A stretch of DNA of 6,705 nucleotides from Planctomycetaceae bacterium (lineage in GTDB: Bacteria; Planctomycetota; Planctomycetia; Planctomycetales; Planctomycetaceae), in assembly GCA_003503535.1 (NCBI GenBank), contig DOCI01000125.1, positions 929-7,633 of the forward strand, given 5' to 3'. The notes beneath the pieces are model-generated. The model was not told where the DNA came from. It saw only the letters and a program-made list of their open reading frames with translations, and did no database searches. The translations under genes and the position numbers were made by a program. Positions within the stretch are counted from its first letter, which is position 1. Every line of letters starts with the position of its first letter. Below are positions 1 to 5,279 of this stretch, piece by piece.

Positions 1-2
1 CT

Positions 3-30
3 CCTGCTGAACGCTGCAGGTAATTTTTTA
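3..30 (+). terminator. Possible intrinsic terminator of a plus-strand gene lying left of the window
   Basis: A 5-bp stem (CCTGC at 3-7, GCAGG at 16-20, 8-base loop) is followed after three bases by a run of six T (24-29). Read on the plus strand this is a short hairpin plus U-tract, as expected at the end of a gene converging on dnaB. The stem is short and the window edge hides any outer pairs. On the minus strand the same hairpin lies just after the dnaB stop, preceded by an A-run, so it could serve both directions. Confidence 0.35.
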
Positions 31-37
31 ATATGCT

Positions 38-1429
38 CTAGAAGCCGTCGTCGACCCAGCCGCCTTCGGGGGCGCTGAGAGGGCTGTAGTCGACAAAGCG
101 GAGTTGCTGTTTGATCCAGGTCAGGTGGGCATCTCCAATCGGACCACTTCGGTTTTTGGCGACAATCACGAAGGCTTCGCCGGGACGATCTTCGGGATCG
201 TAGGCTTCCGGACGGTGTAGAAACATCACAACGTCAGCATCCTGTTCGATCGCTCCAGATTCTCGCAAGTCCGCCAGTCGAGGTCGTTTGTCTTCGCGTT
301 GTTCAACTCCTCGGTTCAACTGGGCCAGGGCAACCACGGGAATGTCCAAATCCTTGGCCAGGAATTTCAGACGTCTTGTGATCGAGGCAATCTGCTGTTC
401 ACGAGGCTGATTCTTATCTTCGGCTTCAATGAGCTGGAGGTAATCGATAATCACAATGCCGATATCGTATTGCCGTTTCATGCGTCTTGAGACTGCCGCA
501 ATTTGTGACATTGTTCGGCCGGGTTGATCATCGACAAAAATCGGATACTGACTCAATTCGGTTGAGCCTTCGAGCAGGGCATGATGATCCATTTCATCCA
601 GATCGCCCTGTCGAACTTTGTGGCCATCGACTTTCGAATGGATACACAGCAGACGTTCGGCCAATTCTGCTTTCGACTGTTCCAGACTAAACAGTAACAC
701 TCCACTTTTTGCCAGTCCCGCAACCGCCAGGGTAGAGTTACAGACAAAAGCTGTTTTTCCCATACTCGGGCGAGCGGCCAAAATGATGAGTTCGGATTTC
801 TGATAACCGCTCGTCAGTTCATTAAGTCCTACAAAGCCACTATTGAGACCACTAACCGTTCCTTCCTGATCCCGGCGACTGTTAATACGATCCCAGGTTT
901 CCATCAGGATTGATTTCATATCACTTCGTGTCAGCGATTCCTGCTGCTCGGCCAGCTGAAAGATCTTCTGTTCAGAGCGTGACAAGATATCGTTGATGTC
1001 ATCGGAAGAATGGTGGGCCTCTTTCAGGATCTCGTTACAGGTATAGATAAGCTGACGCTGCAGCCATTTTTCCCGCACAATCTTCGCATAATACTCAGCA
1101 TGGGCGGCATGAGGGACCGTTTCCATGATGTCAAGGATCTTGGGCACGCCTCCCGCTTTTTCCAATGAACCCAGCTTTTCGAGTTCGTTAGCCAGTGTGA
1201 CGGCATCGATCCCTCGATCGCCACGTTCAAACATGTCAGCAATCGTCGAAAAAATGCGACGGTTCTGATCATCATAAAACTGATCAGCATTCAAGATGCC
1301 CAGAACTTGATCGACCGTATCATTCACGAGCATCAAACAGCCCAGCACACTGTTTTCCGCATCGAGGTTCATCGGCGGACGTTTACTGAGTAAGCCCTCC
1401 GCAGCAGCACTTTTCATATCGGTCGACAT
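38..1429 (-). CDS. dnaB: Replicative DNA helicase DnaB
   Basis: Hexameric 5'-3' helicase that unwinds DNA at the replication fork and recruits primase. The 463-residue protein has family length. An N-terminal helical domain (about residues 18-160, beginning near PMNLDAENSVLG) is followed by a linker and a RecA-like ATPase domain. Visible motifs are Walker A ARPSMGKT (219-226), the catalytic glutamate in SLEQS (Glu250), Walker B IVIIDY (325-330), the AQLNRGVEQR motif (369-378), the LADLRESGAIEQDAD motif (386-399) and an arginine finger in AKNRSGPIG (Arg427). No intein interrupts the Walker A or other motifs, although DnaB is a frequent intein host. The ATG at 1429 is preferred because GGAG lies five bases upstream; a GTG two codons earlier overlaps that Shine-Dalgarno. 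It is the last gene of the minus-strand series, separated from rplI by a terminator and a likely promoter. Identification is secure. Confidence 0.98.
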   Translation of the reverse strand: MSTDMKSAAAEGLLSKRPPMNLDAENSVLGCLMLVNDTVDQVLGILNADQFYDDQNRRIFSTIADMFERGDRGIDAVTLANELEKLGSLEKAGGVPKILDIMETVPHAAHAEYYAKIVREKWLQRQLIYTCNEILKEAHHSSDDINDILSRSEQKIFQLAEQQESLTRSDMKSILMETWDRINSRRDQEGTVSGLNSGFVGLNELTSGYQKSELIILAARPSMGKTAFVCNSTLAVAGLAKSGVLLFSLEQSKAELAERLLCIHSKVDGHKVRQGDLDEMDHHALLEGSTELSQYPIFVDDQPGRTMSQIAAVSRRMKRQYDIGIVIIDYLQLIEAEDKNQPREQQIASITRRLKFLAKDLDIPVVALAQLNRGVEQREDKRPRLADLRESGAIEQDADVVMFLHRPEAYDPEDRPGEAFVIVAKNRSGPIGDAHLTWIKQQLRFVDYSPLSAPEGGWVDDGF

Positions 1430-1434
1430 GTTCA

Positions 1435-1438
1435 CTCC
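1435..1438 (-). promoter_or_regulatory. Ribosome binding site of dnaB
   Basis: GGAG on the minus strand, five bases before the ATG at 1429. It decides against the GTG at 1435, which would sit inside it. A two-codon frame ATG-GAG-TGA (1440 to 1432) overlaps the site, but there is no sign that it matters. Confidence 0.7.
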
Positions 1439-1455
1439 ATTTTACTGACTATCAC

Positions 1456-1461
1456 AGTATA
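1456..1461 (-). promoter_or_regulatory. Probable -10 box of a dnaB promoter
   Basis: The minus strand reads TATACT here, five of six matches to TATAAT. A start about seven bases downstream would give a leader of roughly 20 bases to the dnaB ATG, with room for the GGAG. The -35 region at 17-base spacing (GAGTTC) is poor and lies within the rplI terminator. The box directly follows the terminator's T-run, which fits re-initiation for dnaB. This is an inference from sequence only. Confidence 0.45.
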
Positions 1462-1496
1462 CGCAAAAACAGGATGCCGAACTCGACATCCTGTTT
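1462..1496 (-). terminator. Intrinsic terminator after rplI
   Basis: A perfect 10-bp stem (AAACAGGATG at 1467-1476 with CATCCTGTTT at 1487-1496, 10-base loop) lies 65 bases beyond the rplI stop. On the minus strand the hairpin ends in five T (1465-1469). This is the best terminator in the window. It should end or reduce transcripts from the ribosomal genes before dnaB. On the plus strand only three T follow, so it is directional. Confidence 0.75.
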
Positions 1497-1560
1497 GATT
1501 CGCCCTGGTCGGCACCCTTCAAGTCAAACATATACTCAGTGAGCTGTTTGACTGATGGGA

Positions 1561-2070
1561 TTACTTCGAGCCACTAATGGGCACAACCCAGACTTTGACA
1601 TCCGAAGAGACCTCAGAGTGCAACTGCAGCTTCACTGTATACATTCCGAGTTCTTTGAGCGGACCATCGAGACGGATATGTTCCGGCTCGACTTTGTAAC
1701 CAGCTTTGATCAAAGACTTACTGATGTCTGCAGCCAGAATTGAGCCATATAAATGACCTTCGTCGTTCGCATTGGCTTCGATGGTGACCGAGTATTTCGA
1801 AACATTCTCGGACAATTTCTTGGCAGCGCCTTTGCGTTGCTTCTCAAGTTCTCCAAGTTTGACACGGTGCTCTTCGACAGCCTTCTTATTTTCCTCGGTG
1901 GCGATAGTCGCCAATCCCTGAGGAAGCAGATAGTTTCGAGCATAGCCCGGCTTTACGCGAACGATATCACCTTGTTTCCCCAATGTGGAAACATTTTCAG
2001 CGAGCATCAATTCAACTGCACCACTGGTGCGAGGTGAATAAACTGGCCGACGTTTGACTTGACGCACCAT
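1561..2070 (-). CDS. rplI: 50S ribosomal protein L9 (bL9) with N-terminal extension
   Basis: L9 binds domain V of 23S rRNA near the base of the L1 stalk and helps keep the reading frame. The 169-residue protein is about 20 longer than the usual near-150. The family signature is clear at residues 31-55 (GKQG, then PGYARNYLLPQGLAT), followed by the long connecting helix (about 58-92) and the C-terminal domain beginning near GHLYGSIL (106-112). The extra length is a basic N-terminal segment of about 17 residues (MVRQVKRRPVYSPRTSG) before the first strand. The start is supported by AAGG seven bases upstream; the next ATG (codon 22) would delete the first strand of the RNA-binding domain, so the extension is probably real. 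The gene follows ssb after 175 bases; rpsR, often found at this place in other bacteria, is absent. Confidence 0.97.
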   Translation of the reverse strand: MVRQVKRRPVYSPRTSGAVELMLAENVSTLGKQGDIVRVKPGYARNYLLPQGLATIATEENKKAVEEHRVKLGELEKQRKGAAKKLSENVSKYSVTIEANANDEGHLYGSILAADISKSLIKAGYKVEPEHIRLDGPLKELGMYTVKLQLHSEVSSDVKVWVVPISGSK

Positions 2071-2130
2071 AATAATACCTTGAACATCGAATTTGAAAAG
2101 TATTGCTCTTACGAGCTTTATTGATCAGGT

Positions 2131-2136
2131 TGTCAA
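2131..2136 (-). promoter_or_regulatory. Possible -35 box upstream of rplI
   Basis: The minus strand reads TTGACA, an exact consensus -35, in the ssb-rplI gap. No convincing -10 lies 16-18 bases downstream (TCGTAA, CGTAAG and GTAAGA all match poorly). That place is taken by a small hairpin, GCTC-GTAA-GAGC (2105-2116). An internal promoter for rplI is therefore only possible. The rest of the gap (2071-2245) contains a 6-bp inverted repeat GTTGTC/GACAAC (2154-2180) and no gene. Confidence 0.25.
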
Positions 2137-2245
2137 TCCGAAATAAACACTCCGTTGTCGTGCTTCCCTGAATAGACAACACCATTGACTCTAACTAATT
2201 TTGTTTCAAAGATCCTGTTTTTATTCCAGTGGCAGGAACGATTCC

Positions 2246-2740
2246 CTAAAAAGGGACATCATCATCTTCGGGCCCACTGTCGTAAAAGGAATCGACAGGG
2301 GAAGGGGGCATATCGTCGTGAGGCTGGGAAGAGGAGCCACCACCAGCAGATGGACGGGATTGTGCTCCACCACCGCTTGATCGACCACCTCCGCCGCCAT
2401 CACCGCGACTACCCAGTAATTGCATCGTTTCCCCAACGACTCGCAATTTACTGCGTTTTTCGCCCGATTGTTTATCTTCCCACTGATCGAGTTGCAGTCG
2501 ACCTTCAATCATCACTGGACGACCTTTTGCCAGATATTCTCCAGCGACTTCTGCTTGACGACCCCACAAGGTTACATCGACAAACGTCGTATCTTCCTTG
2601 CGAGAATTGGTCTGCTTGTCGAACCACTGCCGATTTACCGCCAGGCCGATTTCGGTTACTGCTGTTCCACCAGACGTATAGCGAACCTGAGGATCGCGTG
2701 TCAGATTTCCCATCAGAATAACACGATTATAACTGGCCAT
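2246..2740 (-). CDS. ssb: Single-stranded DNA-binding protein SSB
   Basis: Binds and protects single-stranded DNA in replication, recombination and repair, and recruits partners through its C-terminal tip. The 164-residue protein starts MASYNRVILMGNLTRDP, the classical opening of the OB fold (about 1-110), with the usual aromatic positions (Trp39, Phe53, Trp59, Trp87). A flexible Gly/Ser/Gln/Pro-rich linker (about 111-150) leads to the acidic tip PEDDDVPF, the family's interaction motif. A frame four codons longer exists (ATG at 2752), but GGGAG (2746-2750) lies five bases before the ATG at 2740 and inside the longer version, so the shorter start is chosen. It sits between rpsF and rplI as in many bacteria and is probably co-transcribed with rpsF. 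Confidence 0.98.
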   Translation of the reverse strand: MASYNRVILMGNLTRDPQVRYTSGGTAVTEIGLAVNRQWFDKQTNSRKEDTTFVDVTLWGRQAEVAGEYLAKGRPVMIEGRLQLDQWEDKQSGEKRSKLRVVGETMQLLGSRGDGGGGGRSSGGGAQSRPSAGGGSSSQPHDDMPPSPVDSFYDSGPEDDDVPF

Positions 2741-2745
2741 TGCAA

Positions 2746-2750
2746 CTCCC
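2746..2750 (-). promoter_or_regulatory. Ribosome binding site of ssb
   Basis: GGGAG on the minus strand, five bases before the ATG at 2740. It would lie within the coding sequence of the alternative start at 2752, so it fixes the shorter form of SSB. Confidence 0.75.
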
Positions 2751-2760
2751 ATTCTTCGTT

Positions 2761-2779
2761 AATCCGGCAGAAATCCGGC
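2761..2779. repeat. Tandem direct repeat upstream of ssb
   Basis: AATCCGGC occurs twice (2761-2768 and 2772-2779), separated by AGA, giving an 11-base period close to one helical turn. It lies about 20-40 bases upstream of the ssb start, in the rpsF-ssb gap. It could be a protein-binding site or chance; nothing else supports a role. Confidence 0.4.
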
Positions 2780-2806
2780 TAAACGATCATCAATCCTGTC
2801 CATAAG

Positions 2807-2829
2807 CCGACTGGTTCTGAACCAATCGG
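2807..2829 (-). promoter_or_regulatory. Intercistronic RNA hairpin between rpsF and ssb
   Basis: Ten base pairs with a 3-base loop: arms at 2807-2816 and 2820-2829. In minus-strand RNA all ten positions pair, one as U-G; in plus-strand RNA that position would be a C-A mismatch, so the structure fits the direction of the genes. It begins six bases after the rpsF stop. There is no T-run, so it is not a standard terminator; it may stabilise the upstream mRNA end or reduce read-through into ssb. Confidence 0.55.
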
Positions 2830-2835
2830 GTGGAA

Positions 2836-3252
2836 TTAAGCGTTTGCTGTTTCTTCTTCGTCAGATGAAGCTTCTTCTGAAGAGTCATCATCTGCATCTT
2901 CTCCTTCGTCATCTGCAGAAGGGTTGCCGGAGAGTGAGGTCGACATCAGGTCGAACAATTGTTCCGGTGGGACAATGCACATATGACGCAGAACAACACT
3001 GCTCAAACGGCACAAACGCTGCAGCTGTTGAATTTGTCCTGAATCGGCTTTGACATAAGTGAGGTAGTGCAATCCCTTACGTTGTCCTTCAATCGGATAG
3101 GCGAGTTTGCCATCCATCCAGGGACGGGCTGAGACAACCTCTGCTCCGACTTTGTCTAAAATTGTATTCACTTCTGCGGTAACGCCATCTGGGTCAGTGG
3201 CAAATTTTCCACTGTCCAACAGAAACATAATTTCGTAACTACGTAAGGCCAA
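2836..3252 (-). CDS. rpsF: 30S ribosomal protein S6 (bS6) with acidic tail
   Basis: S6 pairs with S18 on the platform of the small subunit. The S6 fold covers about residues 4-100: it opens with RSYEIMFLLDS, and includes WMDGKLAYPIEGQRKGLHY (45-63) and the helix ending near SSVVLRHMCI. The remaining 38 residues form a tail rich in Asp, Glu and Ser (14 acidic residues in 114-134). The S6 core is typically about 95-100 residues, so the tail explains the total of 138. The start codon is TTG: GGGAGAG lies seven bases upstream and no in-frame ATG or GTG fits. The S18 gene is not beside it. The gene is preceded by a 228-base gap rich in inverted repeats, so transcription may begin there. Confidence 0.97.
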   Translation of the reverse strand: MALRSYEIMFLLDSGKFATDPDGVTAEVNTILDKVGAEVVSARPWMDGKLAYPIEGQRKGLHYLTYVKADSGQIQQLQRLCRLSSVVLRHMCIVPPEQLFDLMSTSLSGNPSADDEGEDADDDSSEEASSDEEETANA

Positions 3253-3257
3253 CGTGT

Positions 3258-3264
3258 CTCTCCC
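3258..3264 (-). promoter_or_regulatory. Ribosome binding site of rpsF, supporting a TTG start
   Basis: GGGAGAG on the minus strand, with GGGAG seven bases before the TTG at 3252. It is among the strongest Shine-Dalgarno sequences in the window and the main reason for accepting a TTG start. Confidence 0.75.
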
Positions 3265-3333
3265 GATCGAACTTCAGCAACATCCCATGCTACAGAGCAA
3301 ACTGTTAGAGGGAAGTCATTAACCCATCCACAC

Positions 3334-3342
3334 TGTGGATAA
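3334..3342 (-). promoter_or_regulatory. Consensus DnaA box in the rpsF upstream region
   Basis: The minus strand reads TTATCCACA, the exact consensus for the replication initiator DnaA. It overlaps the 15-base dyad at 3326-3340, whose other half gives a weak second box (CCATCCACA, two mismatches). One exact 9-mer is expected by chance about once in 20 such windows on both strands, so binding is uncertain. The position ahead of rpsF-ssb makes transcriptional control more likely than an origin. Confidence 0.4.
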
Positions 3343-3425
3343 TCATTTATTTAACCACCACTGCTTCAGCAGTGAAGGATACTGTATTCTCTATGCAATG
3401 CAGGCAAGCAAATTGCAAACCGTAG

Positions 3426-3461
3426 GGTAACGAAAATCCACAGAGAATCAATCTCGTTACC
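3426..3461 (-). promoter_or_regulatory. Hairpin downstream of pth
   Basis: GGTAACGA (3426-3433) and TCGTTACC (3454-3461) form a perfect 8-bp stem with a 20-base loop, about 20 bases after the pth stop on the minus strand. No T-run follows, so factor-independent termination is unlikely. A role in mRNA 3'-end stability or attenuation is possible. Confidence 0.4.
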
Positions 3462-3480
3462 TTATTTCCGCTCGAAGTTC

Positions 3481-4050
3481 TCAGACAGAATTCGAGTTGA
3501 TCTGATTCATCGCTTTCACAACACCCTCTTTGACCCAGGCTTCTACACCATCTGCAGCATGTTGTACCGAAATCTGAATATCAGTCAGTTCTGCATCCGA
3601 AAATTTCTGCAACACATAACTGGAGACATCCATACGGCCCGGGGGACGCCCAATTCCAAACCTTAATCTCGGAAATTCTTCCGTCTTCAATTTCACTGAA
3701 ATATCTTTGAGTCCTTTTTGCCCCCCGCTTGACCCTGAGGCTCGCAAGCGGAGTTGTCCAGATGGCAGGTTCAGATCGTCGCAGATGATCAGTATATCTT
3801 CTGTAGGAAGTTTGTGGAAATTAATAAGTGAGGCGACTGAAGATCCACTCAAATTCATGTAGGTTTGAGGGGCACACAGCAGTATTTTCTCACCTTCTAA
3901 AAAAATCTCCTTGATTTCTGCCTCATGGCGAAGTGATGAAGGACCTGCCTGATATCGTTTTGCAAGTTCAGCCAGAACTTCGAAACCGATATTGTGTCGT
4001 GTGTTCATGTATTGGCGTCCGGGATTTCCCAGGCCGACAACAATCTTCAT
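3481..4050 (-). CDS. pth: Peptidyl-tRNA hydrolase
   Basis: Cleaves the ester bond of peptidyl-tRNA dropped from ribosomes, returning tRNA for reuse; cytoplasmic. The 189-residue protein fits the family's 180-200. It starts MKIVVGLGNPGRQY and carries Asn9, the catalytic His19 (TRHN), Met65-Asn66 in TYMNLSG, and Asp91 in CDDLNLP, matching E. coli Asn10, His20, Met67-Asn68 and Asp93. The glycine-rich loop reads SGGQKGLKDI, where E. coli has GGHNGLKDI, so the residues equivalent to His113 and Asn114 are Gln and Lys. The frame stays open 40 codons upstream to a TTG at 4170 (ATG at 4164), adding a basic segment that is not family-like. ATG 4050 is chosen by homology because both starts have weak Shine-Dalgarno sequences. 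Linkage to rplY upstream is common in bacteria. Confidence 0.95.
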   Translation of the reverse strand: MKIVVGLGNPGRQYMNTRHNIGFEVLAELAKRYQAGPSSLRHEAEIKEIFLEGEKILLCAPQTYMNLSGSSVASLINFHKLPTEDILIICDDLNLPSGQLRLRASGSSGGQKGLKDISVKLKTEEFPRLRFGIGRPPGRMDVSSYVLQKFSDAELTDIQISVQHAADGVEAWVKEGVVKAMNQINSNSV

Positions 4051-4184
4051 GACTTCGATTCCATGAGCCGTCTCAGGCTTATCTCTATGGTGCCTTTCTG
4101 CAGAAAACTCCCGATGTTTTCGGTCGCTAAATACGCTGAGCACTCTTTTGATAAAACGGATCATCAGCAATTGCCTTGATCACC

Positions 4185-4193
4185 TGTGAATAA
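4185..4193 (-). promoter_or_regulatory. DnaA-box-like motif upstream of pth
   Basis: The minus strand reads TTATTCACA, fitting the relaxed consensus TTATNCACA, in the rplY-pth gap and in the same orientation as the exact box at 3334-3342. As an isolated 9-mer it is weak evidence. Confidence 0.25.
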
Positions 4194-4247
4194 TCGCTAC
4201 CGCAGAAACTAATTGAAGGCCTTGCTGCAGCGATTCATTAACCAGAT

Positions 4248-4299
4248 TCACTTGAGAAATTCCAGGACTCAGTCGTATTCTCGAAGGGTTCTCAAGTGA
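4248..4299 (-). promoter_or_regulatory. Long inverted repeat after rplY, with a competing arm
   Basis: TCACTTGAGAA (4248-4258) and TTCTCAAGTGA (4289-4299) are a perfect 11-bp inverted repeat enclosing 30 bases, starting nine bases after the rplY stop on the minus strand. Inside the loop, ATTCTCGAAG (4277-4286) can also pair with the 4251-4258 arm (8 bp, one bulge). The two pairings exclude each other, as in attenuators. There is no T-run. It could be a 3' stability element, an attenuator between rplY and pth, or a protein-binding dyad. Confidence 0.5.
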
Positions 4300-4308
4300 G
4301 TATCGAGG

Positions 4309-4941
4309 TTACTCTTCAGCGTCTTCATCGGCTGCTCCAACAACTTCCGGCTCAGCAGAAGCTGCCAATTCTTCTTCTGTTGGTTCAGGAGCTTTGCGTG
4401 GCTCAACCACATGAACCAGAACTTCTTCTGGTGGTAATGTTGTGGTACAATCCGTTGGCAACTTCAAGTCGCTAACATGAATGGCTCCGCCCAATTTGAG
4501 GTCGCTTACACGAATCACAATTTGTTCTGGTAGTCGAATTACAGGGCACTCAATCGGCAATTCATGATGGGTCTGTTCCAGAATTCCACCAGCCAGAACG
4601 CCAGGAGAGATACCCCGGACAACGATTTCGACGCTCGTGCTAACACGCTCGTTGGCATCAACTCGCAATAAATCGATATGCTGAACGTATGTAGAAAATG
4701 TATTCCACTGAACGTCCTGAATCAAAGCCTTGTCGACACTGCCGTCGATATCGAAGTCGACAACTTTGTGACCAGAAGCAATGATCGGATTCAATTCCTC
4801 GGCACTGACGGCAAAAGAAATGGCTTCCTGCTTGTGTCCATAGATGCAACCGGGGATTTGGCCGGCTTTTCGCATGCGACGGGAAGTTGAGGTTCCCAGA
4901 GATTCACGTCTCTGAGCTGTCAATTTGGGATCATCTGACAT
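4309..4941 (-). CDS. rplY: 50S ribosomal protein L25, CTC/TL5 type (bL25)
   Basis: Binds 5S rRNA in the large subunit. The 210-residue protein is the two-domain CTC form rather than the short E. coli form of about 94 residues. The N-terminal 5S-binding domain covers about residues 5-95 (MSDDPKLTAQRRESLGTS, then RKAGQIPGCIYG at 24-35 and the conserved YVQHIDLLRV at 85-94). The C-terminal beta domain covers about 97-182 (including VRGISPGVLAGGILEQ and LPEEVLVHVVEP-like strands), followed by an acidic tail ending ADEDAEE. The frame extends 14 codons upstream to a TTG at 4983, but the ATG at 4941 matches the family opening; Shine-Dalgarno signals are weak for both. It is the first gene of the series and is next to pth, a common pairing. 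The ribose-phosphate pyrophosphokinase gene prs, often upstream elsewhere, is not here. Confidence 0.95.
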   Translation of the reverse strand: MSDDPKLTAQRRESLGTSTSRRMRKAGQIPGCIYGHKQEAISFAVSAEELNPIIASGHKVVDFDIDGSVDKALIQDVQWNTFSTYVQHIDLLRVDANERVSTSVEIVVRGISPGVLAGGILEQTHHELPIECPVIRLPEQIVIRVSDLKLGGAIHVSDLKLPTDCTTTLPPEEVLVHVVEPRKAPEPTEEELAASAEPEVVGAADEDAEE

Positions 4942-5028
4942 GATTCGATTACTTCTGACAAAAAATCTACGCGTTGTGTACAAAATTCAATCAGGATAGA
5001 GGCCCAAATTTGAGCCATTCACTGATTT

Positions 5029-5052
5029 GACTGCGTTTCCAATACCGCAGTC
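5029..5052 (-). promoter_or_regulatory. Hairpin upstream of rplY
   Basis: GACTGCG (5029-5035) and CGCAGTC (5046-5052) form a perfect 7-bp GC-rich stem with a 10-base loop, about 90 bases before the rplY ATG. If transcription starts upstream, it would lie in the rplY leader. I cannot match it to a known riboswitch or ribosomal-protein leader. Confidence 0.35.
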
Positions 5053-5216
5053 GTAAGAAAGCATTCCTGAGCCAAATCGGTAAATTGATCTCGACGCCAT
5101 CTGTAGCGGAGTTAAACTTACTGACCAAGCAAGGAATTCGAGAGCATAAGGATGTTCTTCTGTTTGTTCAAGCCTTTCAGTGCTCATGTTGGCCAAATCA
5201 AACTGAGATTTTAGTT

Positions 5217-5242
5217 CTGATCGCCCCGTTAAGGGGATTCAG
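5217..5242 (+). promoter_or_regulatory. GC hairpin in the divergent region
   Basis: CCCC-GTTAA-GGGG (5224-5236) is flanked by a second pairing CTGA (5217-5220) with TCAG (5239-5242), leaving a small internal loop. It lies about 80 bases before the plus-strand gene. No T-run follows. Function unknown. Confidence 0.3.
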
Positions 5243-5262
5243 GAGCATCCACCAGTCAATAT

Positions 5263-5279
5263 TGGAGAATTTCTCTCCA
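5263..5279 (+). promoter_or_regulatory. Inverted repeat upstream of the secreted-protein gene
   Basis: TGGAGA (5263-5268) and TCTCCA (5274-5279) with five bases between, ending 44 bases before the ATG at 5324. It could be an operator or a small leader hairpin. Confidence 0.3.

Larger units (their letters stand above)
3253..3480 (-). other. Gap between pth and rpsF, rich in inverted repeats
   Basis: No gene is seen in these 228 bases. They hold several dyads: ATCCACA-C-TGTGGAT (3326-3340), CACTGCT-TC-AGCAGTG (3359-3374), TGCAAT/ATTGCA (3394-3417) and GGTAACGA/TCGTTACC (3426-3461). The last lies 20-55 bases after the pth stop and could form a 3' hairpin, but without a T-run. A promoter for rpsF is expected here; I found no clear -35/-10 pair. 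Confidence 0.5.

Noticed and set aside
658..780. Intein in DnaB
   Set aside because: The sequence runs through Walker A and the following motifs without interruption and the protein has normal length.
2185..2721. Plus-strand open frame of 178 codons opposite ssb
   Set aside because: It is antisense to a certain SSB gene; its length comes from the biased Gly/Ser-rich linker. The translation has no family resemblance and no Shine-Dalgarno.
3253..3480. Replication origin in the repeat-rich gap
   Set aside because: Only one exact DnaA box, no box cluster or AT-rich unwinding region, and no dnaA or dnaN gene nearby.
4987..5187. Minus-strand frame of 66-69 codons just upstream of rplY
   Set aside because: No Shine-Dalgarno, no recognisable domain, and it crosses the hairpin at 5029-5052 and the expected leader. 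Chance is the simpler reading, though a small peptide cannot be excluded.
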